A stretch of 36,501 nucleotides of DNA. Source: Gordonia paraffinivorans NBRC 108238. GTDB taxonomy: Bacteria; Actinomycetota; Actinomycetes; Mycobacteriales; Mycobacteriaceae. Every line of letters starts with the position of its first letter. Within the stretch, counting starts at the first letter, position 1. A program made the position numbers and the translations under genes. The notes under the pieces are model-generated. The model was given only the letters and a program-made list of their open reading frames with translations, was not told where the DNA came from and did no database searches. Of this stretch, positions 18,854 through 27,274 are shown in pieces. Location of the stretch: positions 1-36,501 of the forward strand of contig NZ_BAOQ01000044.1 in NCBI RefSeq assembly GCF_000344155.1. The letters are read 5' to 3'.

Positions 18854-19837
18854 TCATCTCACCCGCACTCTCGGGTCGAGCCAGACCACCGCGAGATCGG
18901 CGAGGATCGCGCCGACGGCGGTCGCGAGGGCGCCGAAGGCGGCGACCGCCACCACGCCGTGGATGTCGTTGGTGGTGATCGACGTGACGAAGTACCGGCC
19001 CATGCCCTCCCAGCCGAAGATCGTCTCGGTGAGGACCGCGCCGGTGAACACGGCGGGGATGGCGAAGGCGATGCCGACCGCGACCGGGATGATGGCCGTG
19101 CGCAGGGCGTGCCGCCGGACCGCGACGCCGCGGGTCAGCCCCTTGGCGCGGGCGGTGCGGACGTAGTCGGCGTTGATCGTGTCGAGGACCAGCGAGCGCT
19201 GGAGCAGGTGCAGGCCCGCGTACTGGATGACCACGAGGGTGATCGTGGGCAGGATGAGGTGCTGAATGCGGTCGGCGACGCCCGGCCAGAATCCCTCGAC
19301 CCCGACGCTCGACGCGCCGGACACGTAGACCACGGTGTGGCCGAGGGTCTGGTTGAGCGAGATGGCCGCCAGAACGATGCCGAGGCCGACGACCGGCACC
19401 GGCAGGTTGATCATCGCGATCGAGATGAACTGCCACGCGCGGTCGGCGAGCCGGTACTGGCGGAGAGCGGTGTAGACGCCCAGGGCGATGCCGAGGACCG
19501 TGGAGAGGATCGTCGCGGCGGCGAGGAGCTGCACCGAGGAGATCAGGCGGAAGCCGATCTCGGCGTTGACGCTCTCACCGACCGGTGTCGACCCCCAATC
19601 CCAGTGCAACAGCACCCCCGTCAGCCAGTTCCACCAACGCTCGACCAGCGGGGTCTTGTCGTTGAGGTTGTACTTGCCCAGGGTGGCGTCGACGACGCTC
19701 TCCGGCAACGGGGGCCGGCGGATCGCGTAGTTGGATCGGGGGTCGAGGAACCAACTGGCCAGGAAATACGTCAGATTCGTCGCGATGACGACGAGGACGG
19801 CCCACGCAGCGATGCGCTTGCACAGGTATCCGATCAC
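18854..19837 (-). CDS. oppB: OppB/DppB-like ABC transporter permease
   Basis: The 327-residue permease starts with a signal-anchor helix (residues about 9-30). A periplasmic segment follows with YNLNDKTPLVERWWNWLTGVLLHWDWGSTP; the spacing of LDW/DWG-type residues is usual for DppB. The binding-protein-dependent transport domain has the EAA loop NADYVRTARAKGLTRGVAVRRHALRTAIIP. It is the first gene of the opp operon. A SHOCT-type gene lies 65 bases upstream on the same strand and may or may not be co-transcribed. Confidence 0.93.
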   Translation of the reverse strand: MIGYLCKRIAAWAVLVVIATNLTYFLASWFLDPRSNYAIRRPPLPESVVDATLGKYNLNDKTPLVERWWNWLTGVLLHWDWGSTPVGESVNAEIGFRLISSVQLLAAATILSTVLGIALGVYTALRQYRLADRAWQFISIAMINLPVPVVGLGIVLAAISLNQTLGHTVVYVSGASSVGVEGFWPGVADRIQHLILPTITLVVIQYAGLHLLQRSLVLDTINADYVRTARAKGLTRGVAVRRHALRTAIIPVAVGIAFAIPAVFTGAVLTETIFGWEGMGRYFVTSITTNDIHGVVAVAAFGALATAVGAILADLAVVWLDPRVRVR

Positions 19838-19902
19838 CGCGGCTCCAGGTCAGTGGGTCGGTCCGGTCTGCTCGGTCCTCTCGGAACCGGCCGCGTTGCG
19901 AC

Positions 19903-20289
19903 TCACGCGGTCTTGAGGGCCTCGGCCTTGAGTCGTTCGAACTCCTCCGGGGTGATGGCGTCGGAGTCGAGAAGCGCCTTCGCCTCGGCGATCTGCTGCG
20001 TGGGCGAGGTCCCCGCGACCGACTTGATGTACTCGTCGGAGGCGGCCTTGGCCTGCGCGTAGGCCTCACGCTGACGCTCGGCCATCCCCTTGCCCTTGAC
20101 GAGCAGGTACACGATGGCGGTGAGGTACGGGAAGATGATCAGGAAGATCACCCAGACGGCCTTCTGCCAGCCCGACGCGGCCTTGTCACGGAACAGGTCG
20201 GTGATGATGTGCCACAGGACGATCAGGTACGCGACGAAGGCGAAGATGACGACGGTGTACCAGATGAAATCCCAGAACGAATCCCACAT
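19903..20289 (-). CDS. small membrane protein with PLDc_N and SHOCT domains
   Basis: The 128-residue protein has two membrane helices (about 8-30 and 43-64) in a cardiolipin-synthase-N-terminal-like arrangement (LWHIITDLFRDKAASGWQKAVWVIFLIIFPYL). A charged helix rich in Ala, Glu and Gln comes next, then a C-terminal SHOCT motif (AEAKALLDSDAITPEEFERLKAEAL). Such short proteins are common in actinobacteria; the SHOCT segment is thought to mediate oligomer or protein contacts, but no function is known. ATG 20289 has AAGGAG at good spacing. Confidence 0.8.
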   Translation of the reverse strand: MWDSFWDFIWYTVVIFAFVAYLIVLWHIITDLFRDKAASGWQKAVWVIFLIIFPYLTAIVYLLVKGKGMAERQREAYAQAKAASDEYIKSVAGTSPTQQIAEAKALLDSDAITPEEFERLKAEALKTA

Positions 20290-20539
20290 CTGGAGTCTCC
20301 TTCACTTGGGTAAAGGGACCACGCCAGATGGCCCCCGGACGGATAAGAGCATGTCACAGCCGTACACACGGGGCGCGCGATCAGGCGGAAACAACCGGGA
20401 AGACTCTTAACACGTCCGACGCCCCGTACCGTCGAGCCACGTCGGCCCGTCTCCCCGAATGACACAGATCGTCCGTTCATGACACGATTCGCACCGTGCC
20501 GGCCGGACCGCGGACGGCACGACAGACGAGAGAGACGAG
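20290..20539. other. divergent intergenic region
   Basis: This 250-base region separates the SHOCT gene (minus) from the LLM oxidoreductase gene (plus) and must hold both promoters. I see no long inverted repeat, no iron box and no Crp-type site. A GAGAGAGACGAG purine stretch just before 20540 serves as the ribosome site of the downstream gene. Confidence 0.4.
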
Positions 20540-21610
20540 ATGGAATCGCAGACCGCCGCAGCCGAACTCGGAACTGCCGAACTCGAACTCGGCCTCGACA
20601 CGTTCGGTGACGTCACCGCCGAGGCCGACGGCACCCTCATCTCCGGGGCCCAGACCCTGAGAAACCTGCTCGAGCAGGCCGTTCTCGCCGACGAGGTGGG
20701 CGTCGACTTCCTCGGTGTGGGCGAGCACCACCGCCCCGACTACGCGGTCTCGGCGCCGGAGGCGGTGCTCGGCGCCGTGGCCGCGCGGACGAGCCGGATG
20801 CGTCTCGGGTCGGCGGTAACCGTGTTGAGCTCCGACGACCCGATCCGCGTCTTCCAGCGATTCTCCACGGTCGACGCGTTGTCGTCGGGACGTGCGGAGG
20901 TGATCCTGGGCCGCGGCTCCTTCACCGAGTCGTTCCCGCTGTTCGGCTTCGACCTCGCCGACTACGAGGAACTCTTCGACGACAAGCTCTCGCTGTTCGC
21001 GCAGCTGCGCACGGGCCGTCCGGTCACCTGGTCGGGCTCGACACGCGGCCCGCTGCGGGATCAGCGCGTGTTCCCGGAGCTGGAGAACCCGCCGCTGCCC
21101 ACCTGGATCGCGGTCGGCGGCAGCCCCGAATCCGTGGTCCGGGCCGCGTCTTACGGACTCCCTCTCATGCTGGCCATCATCGGCGGCGATCCGGTCCGCT
21201 TCCGCCCCTTCGTCGACCTGTATCACCGCGCGCTGTCGGAGATCGGCAGGGACGCGCTCCCCGTGGGCGTCCACTGTCCGGGTCATGTCGCCGACACCGA
21301 CGAGCAGGCCCGTGAGGAGTTGTGGCCGCACTACCGGGAGTACGTCGGCCGGATCGGCGGTGAACGCGGCTGGCCGCCGCCGAGCAGGTTCGACTTCGAG
21401 CGGTCGACCGGTCCCGGCGGAGCGCTGTTCGTCGGCTCGCCGGAGACGGTCGCCCGCAAGATCGCGTCGACGTCGAAGGCGTTGGGGCTGAGCCGTTTCG
21501 ACATGAAGTACTCGCACGGCACGCTCGGCCACGCTCAGCTGATGCGGAGCATTGAGTTGTACGGCACGCAGGTCATCCCGCGCGTCCGGGAGCTGCTCGC
21601 GGACGGCTGA
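20540..21610 (+). CDS. LLM-class flavin-dependent oxidoreductase (bacterial luciferase-like)
   Basis: The 356-residue TIM-barrel protein has family features LGVGEHHRPDYAVSAPEAVLGAVAARTSRMRLGSAVTVLSSDDPIRVFQRFSTVDALSSGRAEVILGRGSF in pieces across residues 55-135, then TWIAVGGSPESVVRAASYGLPLMLAI, and a C-terminal GSPETVARKIASTSKALGL. The EHHRPDY motif is typical of FMN-dependent members. The substrate cannot be told from sequence. ATG 20540 follows a purine-rich site. The gene runs convergently into egtD with ten bases between stops. Confidence 0.88.
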   Translation: MESQTAAAELGTAELELGLDTFGDVTAEADGTLISGAQTLRNLLEQAVLADEVGVDFLGVGEHHRPDYAVSAPEAVLGAVAARTSRMRLGSAVTVLSSDDPIRVFQRFSTVDALSSGRAEVILGRGSFTESFPLFGFDLADYEELFDDKLSLFAQLRTGRPVTWSGSTRGPLRDQRVFPELENPPLPTWIAVGGSPESVVRAASYGLPLMLAIIGGDPVRFRPFVDLYHRALSEIGRDALPVGVHCPGHVADTDEQAREELWPHYREYVGRIGGERGWPPPSRFDFERSTGPGGALFVGSPETVARKIASTSKALGLSRFDMKYSHGTLGHAQLMRSIELYGTQVIPRVRELLADG

Positions 21611-21620
21611 ATCGAGCGCG

Positions 21621-22598
21621 TCAGCGTCGCCCGAGCGTCAGTGCGAAGTCCCCGAAGTCGTCCGTCCAGGTGGACACGACGCCGAACCCGGACTCCTCCA
21701 ACTCCTTTCGAAGGGAGTCGGGATCGAACTTGGTGCTGATCTCGGTGTGGATCTCGGCTCCGGCCGGCAGCCGCCAGGACCGGCCCAGCACCGCGAAGTA
21801 GGCCTCGATGTCCCGCCGTGCGCGCAACCACATCTCGATCCGGTGCTCGCGCGGATTCCACCGGGCGATGTGCTCGAAGTCGTCGGGATAGAGTCCGCGG
21901 GCATCGAGTCCGGTGCGCAGCACCTCGATCATGTTGCGGTTGAAATCCGCGGTGACCCCGGCGGCGTCGTCGTAGGCGGCGACGAGCCGGCCCGTGTCCT
22001 TGACGAGGTCGGTGCCGAGCAGGAACCAGTCGCCCGGCGACAGCGAGCCGGCGAGCCGCCGGTAGAACTCTGCGCGGGCGTCGGCGTCGAAGTTCCCGAT
22101 GGTGCCGCCGAGGAACACCGCCAGGCGCGGGCCGTCCGCGTCGGGAAGGGTCAGGTCGGGTTCGGTGAAGTCGGCGACCACCGGCACCACCTCGATGCCC
22201 GGATAGTCCTGCGACAGCGTCTCCGCGCTGGCCGTGAGGACCTCGGTGCTGACGTCGACGGGTACGTAGGTGAACCGTCGTCCCGGTGCGGCCGCGTCGG
22301 TGAACGCGTCGAGCAGGAGCCTGGTCTTGGTCGAGGTGCCCGAGCCGAGTTCCACCATCACCTGCGCCTCGGTGACCTCGGCGATCTCGGCGGCCCGCGC
22401 GCGCAGGATCGCGGTCTCGCGGCGGGTCGGGTAGTACTCGGGCAGGCGGGTGATCTCGTCGAAGAGCCTGCTGCCGCGCTCGTCGTACAGCCACTTGGTC
22501 GGGAGGCGGGGCGGGTCCTGCCACAACCCTGAGAGGGCGTCTGCGGCAAGGCCGTTCACCTCGCGCGTGTCCGCCCGCCCTGGGCCGGTCGTGGTCAT
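21621..22598 (-). CDS. egtD: L-histidine N-alpha-methyltransferase EgtD
   Basis: The 325-residue SAM-dependent enzyme trimethylates histidine to hercynine, the first step of ergothioneine synthesis. Visible features are LYDERGSRLFDEITRLPEYYPTRRE (early), the SAM site ELGSGTSTKTRLLLDAF near 88, FLGGTIGNFD near 160 and the C-terminal histidine-binding part with IEMWLRAR. ATG 22598 overlaps the egtB stop by four bases (ATGA). A longer frame to 22850 is only read-through of the opposite coding region. The pair is translated together although EgtD acts before EgtB. Confidence 0.95.
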   Translation of the reverse strand: MTTTGPGRADTREVNGLAADALSGLWQDPPRLPTKWLYDERGSRLFDEITRLPEYYPTRRETAILRARAAEIAEVTEAQVMVELGSGTSTKTRLLLDAFTDAAAPGRRFTYVPVDVSTEVLTASAETLSQDYPGIEVVPVVADFTEPDLTLPDADGPRLAVFLGGTIGNFDADARAEFYRRLAGSLSPGDWFLLGTDLVKDTGRLVAAYDDAAGVTADFNRNMIEVLRTGLDARGLYPDDFEHIARWNPREHRIEMWLRARRDIEAYFAVLGRSWRLPAGAEIHTEISTKFDPDSLRKELEESGFGVVSTWTDDFGDFALTLGRR

Positions 22599-23854
22599 CG
22601 GGCGAGTCGCAGTCCGGCGAAGACCCACCGCGACGCGGCCGGGAAGAAGTTGCGATAGGTGATGCGTTCGTGCCCGGCCGGGGTGATCGCGCTCGCGCCA
22701 CGCAGGACGTGCTGGTCGCTCATGAACTTCCCGTTGTACTCGCCGACCGCGCCGTTGGCGGGGACGAAGCCCGGATACGGCAGGTAGGCGCTCGCTGTCC
22801 ATTCCCACACGTCCCCCACCATCGCGGAGGTCACGCGGCCGGGATGACATCGGTCGGGGTCGAGCAACTGGCCGCGCGCGTCACCGAGGGTGCCGGCCGC
22901 GACCTCCCACTCGAACTCGGTGGGCAGGCGGGCGCCTGCCCACTTCGCATACGCGTCCGCCTCGTAGAAGGACACGTGCACCACCGGTTCGTCGGGAACG
23001 ACGGGACGGCGGCCGGACAGGGTGAACGTGGTCCAGGTGCCGTCGTCCTCCTTGTGCCAGTAACCCGGCGCCTCCCAACCGGTTTCCTTGATCTTCGCCC
23101 AGCCGTCGGACAGCCAGAACTCGTGGCGGCGGTAGCCGCCGTCGGCCATGAACTCCAGCCAGTCGGCATTCGTGACCAGCCGGTCGGAGATCTCGAAGTC
23201 CTCGAGGAACACCCGATGACGCGGTCCCTCGTTGTCGTAGGAGAAACCGCTGCCGACCGCACCGATCTCGTGGACGCCGCCGGAGAAGCCGCGCCACCCC
23301 ATCGGCCGCGGCCGGCCCGGGACGTCGGGCTCTCGATCGACGTAGACCGGACCGAAGGCGTGGATCGAGAACAGGTGCTTGATGTCCATGAGCAGCAATT
23401 CCTGGTGCTGCTGTTCGTGATTGCACCCCAGTTCCACCAGAGCGAGGGCGGCGTCGTCGAGCCGACCGGCCTGCAGCGCCTCGACCATCGCGGCGTCGAC
23501 GTGTTCCCGATACCGGGTGATGTCGCGGACGCCGGGACGGGTCACCAGCCCGCGGTCGGGGCGCGGATGCCGTTCTCCCACGGCCTCGTAGTAGCTGTTG
23601 AACAGGTAGCGGAAGGTCTCGTCGTAGACGACGTAGTCGGGGTCGGCGCGGAGGACGAACTCCTCGAAGAACCAGGTCACGTGCGCCCGGTGCCATTTCG
23701 CGGGACTCGCCTCGGTCATCGACTGCGGCGTCTGGTCCTCGGGTGAGAGGCGTTCGGCGAGATGATCGGTCAGCGCACGCACCTCGAGGTACCGCCGGAC
23801 GGGATCGGCGCCTGACTGCTTCTCGGGGCGGACGGCGGACTCGGTGATGCTCAC
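22595..23854 (-). CDS. egtB: hercynine oxygenase EgtB (sulfoxide synthase)
   Basis: The 419-residue protein has an N-terminal DinB-like domain and a C-terminal formylglycine-generating-enzyme-like domain. The iron ligands are His55 (KWHRAH), His146 and His150 (NHEQQHQE). EgtB joins hercynine to gamma-glutamylcysteine or cysteine with O2. Arg98 and Arg101 keep the three-residue spacing of the gamma-glutamylcysteine-binding arginines of mycobacterial EgtB, which favours gamma-glutamylcysteine as thiol donor. The C-terminal GDVWEWTASAY and GEYNGKFMSDQHVLRGAS fit the family. GTG 23854 follows GGGAGG. The expected amidohydrolase egtC and the ligase egtA are not neighbours here. Confidence 0.94.
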   Translation of the reverse strand: MSITESAVRPEKQSGADPVRRYLEVRALTDHLAERLSPEDQTPQSMTEASPAKWHRAHVTWFFEEFVLRADPDYVVYDETFRYLFNSYYEAVGERHPRPDRGLVTRPGVRDITRYREHVDAAMVEALQAGRLDDAALALVELGCNHEQQHQELLLMDIKHLFSIHAFGPVYVDREPDVPGRPRPMGWRGFSGGVHEIGAVGSGFSYDNEGPRHRVFLEDFEISDRLVTNADWLEFMADGGYRRHEFWLSDGWAKIKETGWEAPGYWHKEDDGTWTTFTLSGRRPVVPDEPVVHVSFYEADAYAKWAGARLPTEFEWEVAAGTLGDARGQLLDPDRCHPGRVTSAMVGDVWEWTASAYLPYPGFVPANGAVGEYNGKFMSDQHVLRGASAITPAGHERITYRNFFPAASRWVFAGLRLAR

Positions 23855-23992
23855 TGGATTACCTCCCGTGGCAAGGTGCGGAGGGTGCGACGGCGTGACT
23901 CCGCATCCATCGTCACGGGGGCATCCCGTCCTGTCAACGATGATCCCCCGCGCAACCGACCGTCGGCGTCCCCGGACGGCCGGGTGGGAGCG

Positions 23993-24496
23993 CTACTCCT
24001 CGTCGTCGATGTAGTGCACGGCCGCCTCCTCCGCGGAGGCGCCGGCGCCGTCGATGCCCGCGTCGTCGGCGATCGCCTCGGACTCGGTGTCGATGCCCGA
24101 GCCGAGGTCGGGCGCGATGAGCCGGCCGGCACGCCGGACGCCGACCTCGTCGTCGGTGGCGAACTCCTCGTCGTAGTCGGAATCGTGCGCGCGCCAATCT
24201 GTTCGGGCACGCTCCTCGGCGGTGATCTCGTCCAGCGGATCGGCCGCGCCGACGTCGGGTTCCTCCTCGGAGAGACGTTCGTCGAGCGTCTCCCCCTCAC
24301 GCTGTTCGCGGGCGGTCAGCCCGCGGGTCGCGCCCTTGGGCGGGTAGTCCGGCGGCGAGTACCCCTCGTCGAGCACGTCGTCTATGCCGCGATCGATCAG
24401 CGTGTCCTCGGGTTGGAGCTGATCGTCCTCGTCGAGGCTGTACTCGCCGTCGGTGCCTTCCGGGGTGCTGCCGATGTCGTCTTTCATGCATGTCAC
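23993..24496 (-). CDS. DUF5709-type acidic protein
   Basis: The 167-residue protein is highly acidic and hydrophilic, with no signal peptide or membrane helix. It contains DTLIDRGIDDVLDEGYSPPDYPPKGATRG, then GETLDERLSEEEPDV, ERARTDWRAHDSDY and RRAGRLIAPDLGSG, in the order typical of the actinobacterial DUF5709 family. Function is unknown. GTG 24496 is preferred over ATG 24487 because GGAGG lies eight bases before the GTG and too far from the ATG. It stands alone, upstream of and in the same direction as egtB, with 138 bases between. Confidence 0.75.
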   Translation of the reverse strand: MTCMKDDIGSTPEGTDGEYSLDEDDQLQPEDTLIDRGIDDVLDEGYSPPDYPPKGATRGLTAREQREGETLDERLSEEEPDVGAADPLDEITAEERARTDWRAHDSDYDEEFATDDEVGVRRAGRLIAPDLGSGIDTESEAIADDAGIDGAGASAEEAAVHYIDDEE

Positions 24497-24621
24497 GATG
24501 CCAGCCTCCACCGGCGTGTGCCAGAGGCCCGACGACCCGATCCGGCGCAAGGATGCGACATGACCACCGGGTTGTCCCAGTTCGGTCAAATCGCACGTGA
24601 GGGCCGGTCCGGTGGACGACA

Positions 24622-25200
24622 ATGCGAAAGATGATCGAGGAACTACAGGCCGAGGCCGACGCCCTCTACGCGGCGGGCGAATACGATCACGCGCTCGCGT
24701 CGTACTCCGTGCTCCGCGAGGTCCGGGCACGGCGCGAGGGCCCCTACTCGATCAGGTACCTCTCCAACCTCCACGACTGCGTCCGCTGCATGTCGCACCT
24801 GAACCTGTGGCTCGACGCCAACTACCTGTGCAGCGAGCTGCACAGCAAGTACGTGCGCACCCACGGTCGCGGCGAGGCCGACACCGTCGACGTGGCCAAG
24901 CACTGGGCGTGGGCGCTCGTGCACCTCGAGGACTATCCGCCCGCGGTCCGGCTGTACCTGCTGACCGCCGACGCCGTCTGGGACGACGACCCCGCACAGG
25001 CGCACCGACTCCTCGGCGCGGCCGTCGCGCACCGCCACGGCCTCGACCCGGTGGAGATCATCTCGCCGGGACTGATCGACGGCGTGGGACTGCGCCACGC
25101 CGACGAGGAGCGCGAGCTGATCACGCGGCTCGTCGACGAACTCGGCGACACCGAGGAGGCGAGCGCCGCCGCGACCATCGACGGCCTCGCCCTGGTCTGA
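24622..25200 (+). CDS. TPR-like helical repeat protein of unknown function
   Basis: The 192-residue soluble protein starts with a TPR-like helix pair (LQAEADALYAAGEYDHALASYSVLREVRAR). Two or more further helix pairs follow (IRYLSNLHDCVRCMSHLNLWLDANYLCSEL; VDVAKHWAWALVHLEDYPPAVRLYLLTADAVW). The Cys of HDCVRCM and NYLC are notable but unexplained. No catalytic motif is seen. ATG 24622 has GGTGGA upstream; ATG 24631 is also possible. The gene is followed by a large hairpin shared with the convergent DoxX gene. Confidence 0.7.
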   Translation: MRKMIEELQAEADALYAAGEYDHALASYSVLREVRARREGPYSIRYLSNLHDCVRCMSHLNLWLDANYLCSELHSKYVRTHGRGEADTVDVAKHWAWALVHLEDYPPAVRLYLLTADAVWDDDPAQAHRLLGAAVAHRHGLDPVEIISPGLIDGVGLRHADEERELITRLVDELGDTEEASAAATIDGLALV

Positions 25201-25206
25201 CGACAC

Positions 25207-25270
25207 ACCCACCCTTCGTGGACAGAACCACCCGCTGTTCGGCTGGTGATTCTGTCCACAACTGGTGGGT
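25207..25270. terminator. long symmetric hairpin, bidirectional terminator
   Basis: Inner arms GTGGACAGAACCACC (25218-25232) and GGTGATTCTGTCCAC (25245-25259) pair at 14 of 15 positions around a 12-base loop. Outer arms ACCCACC (25207-25213) and GGTGGGT (25264-25270) pair perfectly, across a symmetric 4 by 4 internal loop. It lies exactly between the converging TPR-like and DoxX genes (stops at 25200 and 25282), so it can end both transcripts. Confidence 0.8.
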
Positions 25271-25281
25271 TTGCGCGGGGG

Positions 25282-25704
25282 TCAGACCACGTCGGTGCGT
25301 CGGCGTCGGCGGACCAGATAGCTGTCCGCCGCGACACGGCCGTTGGAGGTGAACCCGACCGCGAGCAGGCCGGCGATCAGTGCGAGCGGCCACTCGTACC
25401 CGCCGTCGAGGTTCCAGAACCCCGCGTCGGCGTGCACGAACACGATCGCGCCGATCATGTCCGCGATGAGGAGGACCGCGACGAGCGGCAGCAGCAGGCC
25501 GATGATCAGCATGATGCCGCCGATCAGCTCGACCCAGGTGGCGTAGTAGGCGGCGAACTCCGGGAACGGCACGTCCATCCCCGCCGGGCCGAATGCCGCC
25601 TTGGTCGCGTCCATGCCGTTGGTGACGAGCTTCTGCCAACCGTGCGCGATGAAGATGATGCCCAGTATCAGTCGCGCGAGAAATTGCGCCAGACTTCCGA
25701 TCAT
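25282..25704 (-). CDS. DoxX-family membrane protein
   Basis: The 140-residue protein has four hydrophobic helices and the DoxX opening (LARLILGIIFIAHGWQKL), then an ELIGGIMLIIGLL helix and a third with IADMIGAIVFVH. It ends in a basic tail RRRRR. DoxX proteins are inner-membrane proteins; in M. tuberculosis one works in a membrane oxidoreductase complex with SodA and SseA, but neither partner gene is here. ATG 25704 has GGGGAG seven bases upstream; the longer frame to 25824 is not supported. Confidence 0.85.
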   Translation of the reverse strand: MIGSLAQFLARLILGIIFIAHGWQKLVTNGMDATKAAFGPAGMDVPFPEFAAYYATWVELIGGIMLIIGLLLPLVAVLLIADMIGAIVFVHADAGFWNLDGGYEWPLALIAGLLAVGFTSNGRVAADSYLVRRRRRTDVV

Positions 25705-25897
25705 GCCGTTCTCCCCGCATCGTCGGGCAGGCGGCGGATCCCCGCCGCCGGGTACTCTCTCAGTGTCTGCGACGACACCTTCTCGCCGCGGGTGATACGC
25801 CGAAATCAAGACATCGCCGCCCAACCGACACCGCCTCGTGACCCTTCACGATCCAGGTGGGGCCGATGCCATCTGGCAGAACGGAGTGGAGTCGAGA

Positions 25898-27274
25898 GTG
25901 CCGCGCAAATCTGGCCCGGGGTCACGCGGCAACGCCCGTGGGCCAGTGCTGGGAGCACCGTCCGACGTGCTGGACCCCTACCTCCCCGACAACGGCAACC
26001 TGGGTTACCGGATCTCGCGCTACGAACTCGAACTCGAGTACAAGGTGTCCAGCAACCGCCTCGACGGCACGGCGGTGCTGACCGCGACCTCGCTGGGTGA
26101 GCTGACGCGCTTCGGCCTCGATCTCGCGAGTTCCCTGTCGGTGCAGCGCGTGTCGGTCAACGACAAGCGCGCCCGCTACTCCCATCGCCGCAACAAGCTG
26201 ACCGTCACGCCCGAGACGCCGATCCCGCCCGGGGGCGCGATGACGATCACCGTGCGCTACCACGGCAGCCCCCGGCCGATCCGCGGCCCGTGGGGCGAGG
26301 TCGGCTGGGAGGAGCTGACCGACGGTTCGCTGTGCGCCAACCAGCCGAACGGCGCGGCGTCGTGGTTCCCGTGCGACGACCACCCGATCGCCAAAGCGCC
26401 CTACCGCATCTCGATCACCACCGACAGCCCGTACCACGCCCTCGCCAACGGGGTCCTGGAGTCGCGGCGGGTCCGGGCCGCGCGGACCACCTGGGTGTAC
26501 GAGCAGGTCGAGCCGATGCCGACCTACCTGGCGTCGATCCAGATCGGCCAGTACAAGCAGGTCCCGCTGGCCTCCGAGCCCTTTCCCGTGACCGGTCTCA
26601 TCCCGCCGCGGCTCGAGGAGAACTTCGGCGTCGACTTCGGCCGGCAGACGGAGATGATCTCGGCGTTCGTCGACATGTTCGGGCCGTATCCGTTCCCGCA
26701 GTACACCGTGGTGGTGACCGACGACGATCTCGAGATCCCCATCGAGGCGCAGTCCTTCTCCACCTTCGGCGCCAATCACTGCGACGGCAGCCGCGACGCC
26801 GAGCGGCTCATCGCCCATGAGCTCGCCCACCAGTGGTTCGGCAACTCGGTGACCGCGTCGCGCTGGCGCGACATCTGGCTGCACGAGGGATTCGCGTGCT
26901 ACGCGGAATGGCTGTGGAGCGAGCGGTCCGGCGACCGCAGCGCCGACGAGTGGGGACGCCACTACTACGAGAAGCTCGCCGCCCACCCGGTGCGCGTGCC
27001 GCTCGCCGACCCCACGCCGCGCAAGATGTTCGACGACTGGGTGTACAAGCGCGGCGCGCTCACCCTGCACGCGCTGCGACTGACCGTCGGGGACGACGGC
27101 TTCTTCGCGCTCCTGCGCCGCTGGACCGAGAAGTACCGGTACGGCTCGGTGACCACCGAGGACTTCATGGCGCTGGCGGCGAACTTCTCGTCGCAACCGC
27201 TCAAGGACCTGTGGGACGCCTGGCTCTTCACCCCGGAACTGCCCCCGTTCCCGGTGGGCCGCGCCGACCGATGA
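25898..27274 (+). CDS. M1-family zinc metallopeptidase (aminopeptidase N-like, short form)
   Basis: The 458-residue protein has the M1 N-terminal beta domain (YRISRYELELEYKVSSNRLDGTAVL) and the catalytic domain with HELAH (His307, Glu308, His311). The third zinc ligand is Glu330 in WLHEGFACYAEWLW, and the candidate catalytic Tyr is in WVYKRGAL. The usual GAMEN exopeptidase motif is replaced by IEAQS (282-286), as often seen in short actinobacterial M1 enzymes. There is no C-terminal HEAT-like domain. GTG 25898 is chosen because a GGAG-containing site precedes it; a GTG at 25838 would add 20 non-conserved residues. No signal peptide is seen, so it is likely cytoplasmic. Its stop overlaps the flippase start by four bases. 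Confidence 0.88.
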   Translation: MPRKSGPGSRGNARGPVLGAPSDVLDPYLPDNGNLGYRISRYELELEYKVSSNRLDGTAVLTATSLGELTRFGLDLASSLSVQRVSVNDKRARYSHRRNKLTVTPETPIPPGGAMTITVRYHGSPRPIRGPWGEVGWEELTDGSLCANQPNGAASWFPCDDHPIAKAPYRISITTDSPYHALANGVLESRRVRAARTTWVYEQVEPMPTYLASIQIGQYKQVPLASEPFPVTGLIPPRLEENFGVDFGRQTEMISAFVDMFGPYPFPQYTVVVTDDDLEIPIEAQSFSTFGANHCDGSRDAERLIAHELAHQWFGNSVTASRWRDIWLHEGFACYAEWLWSERSGDRSADEWGRHYYEKLAAHPVRVPLADPTPRKMFDDWVYKRGALTLHALRLTVGDDGFFALLRRWTEKYRYGSVTTEDFMALAANFSSQPLKDLWDAWLFTPELPPFPVGRADR

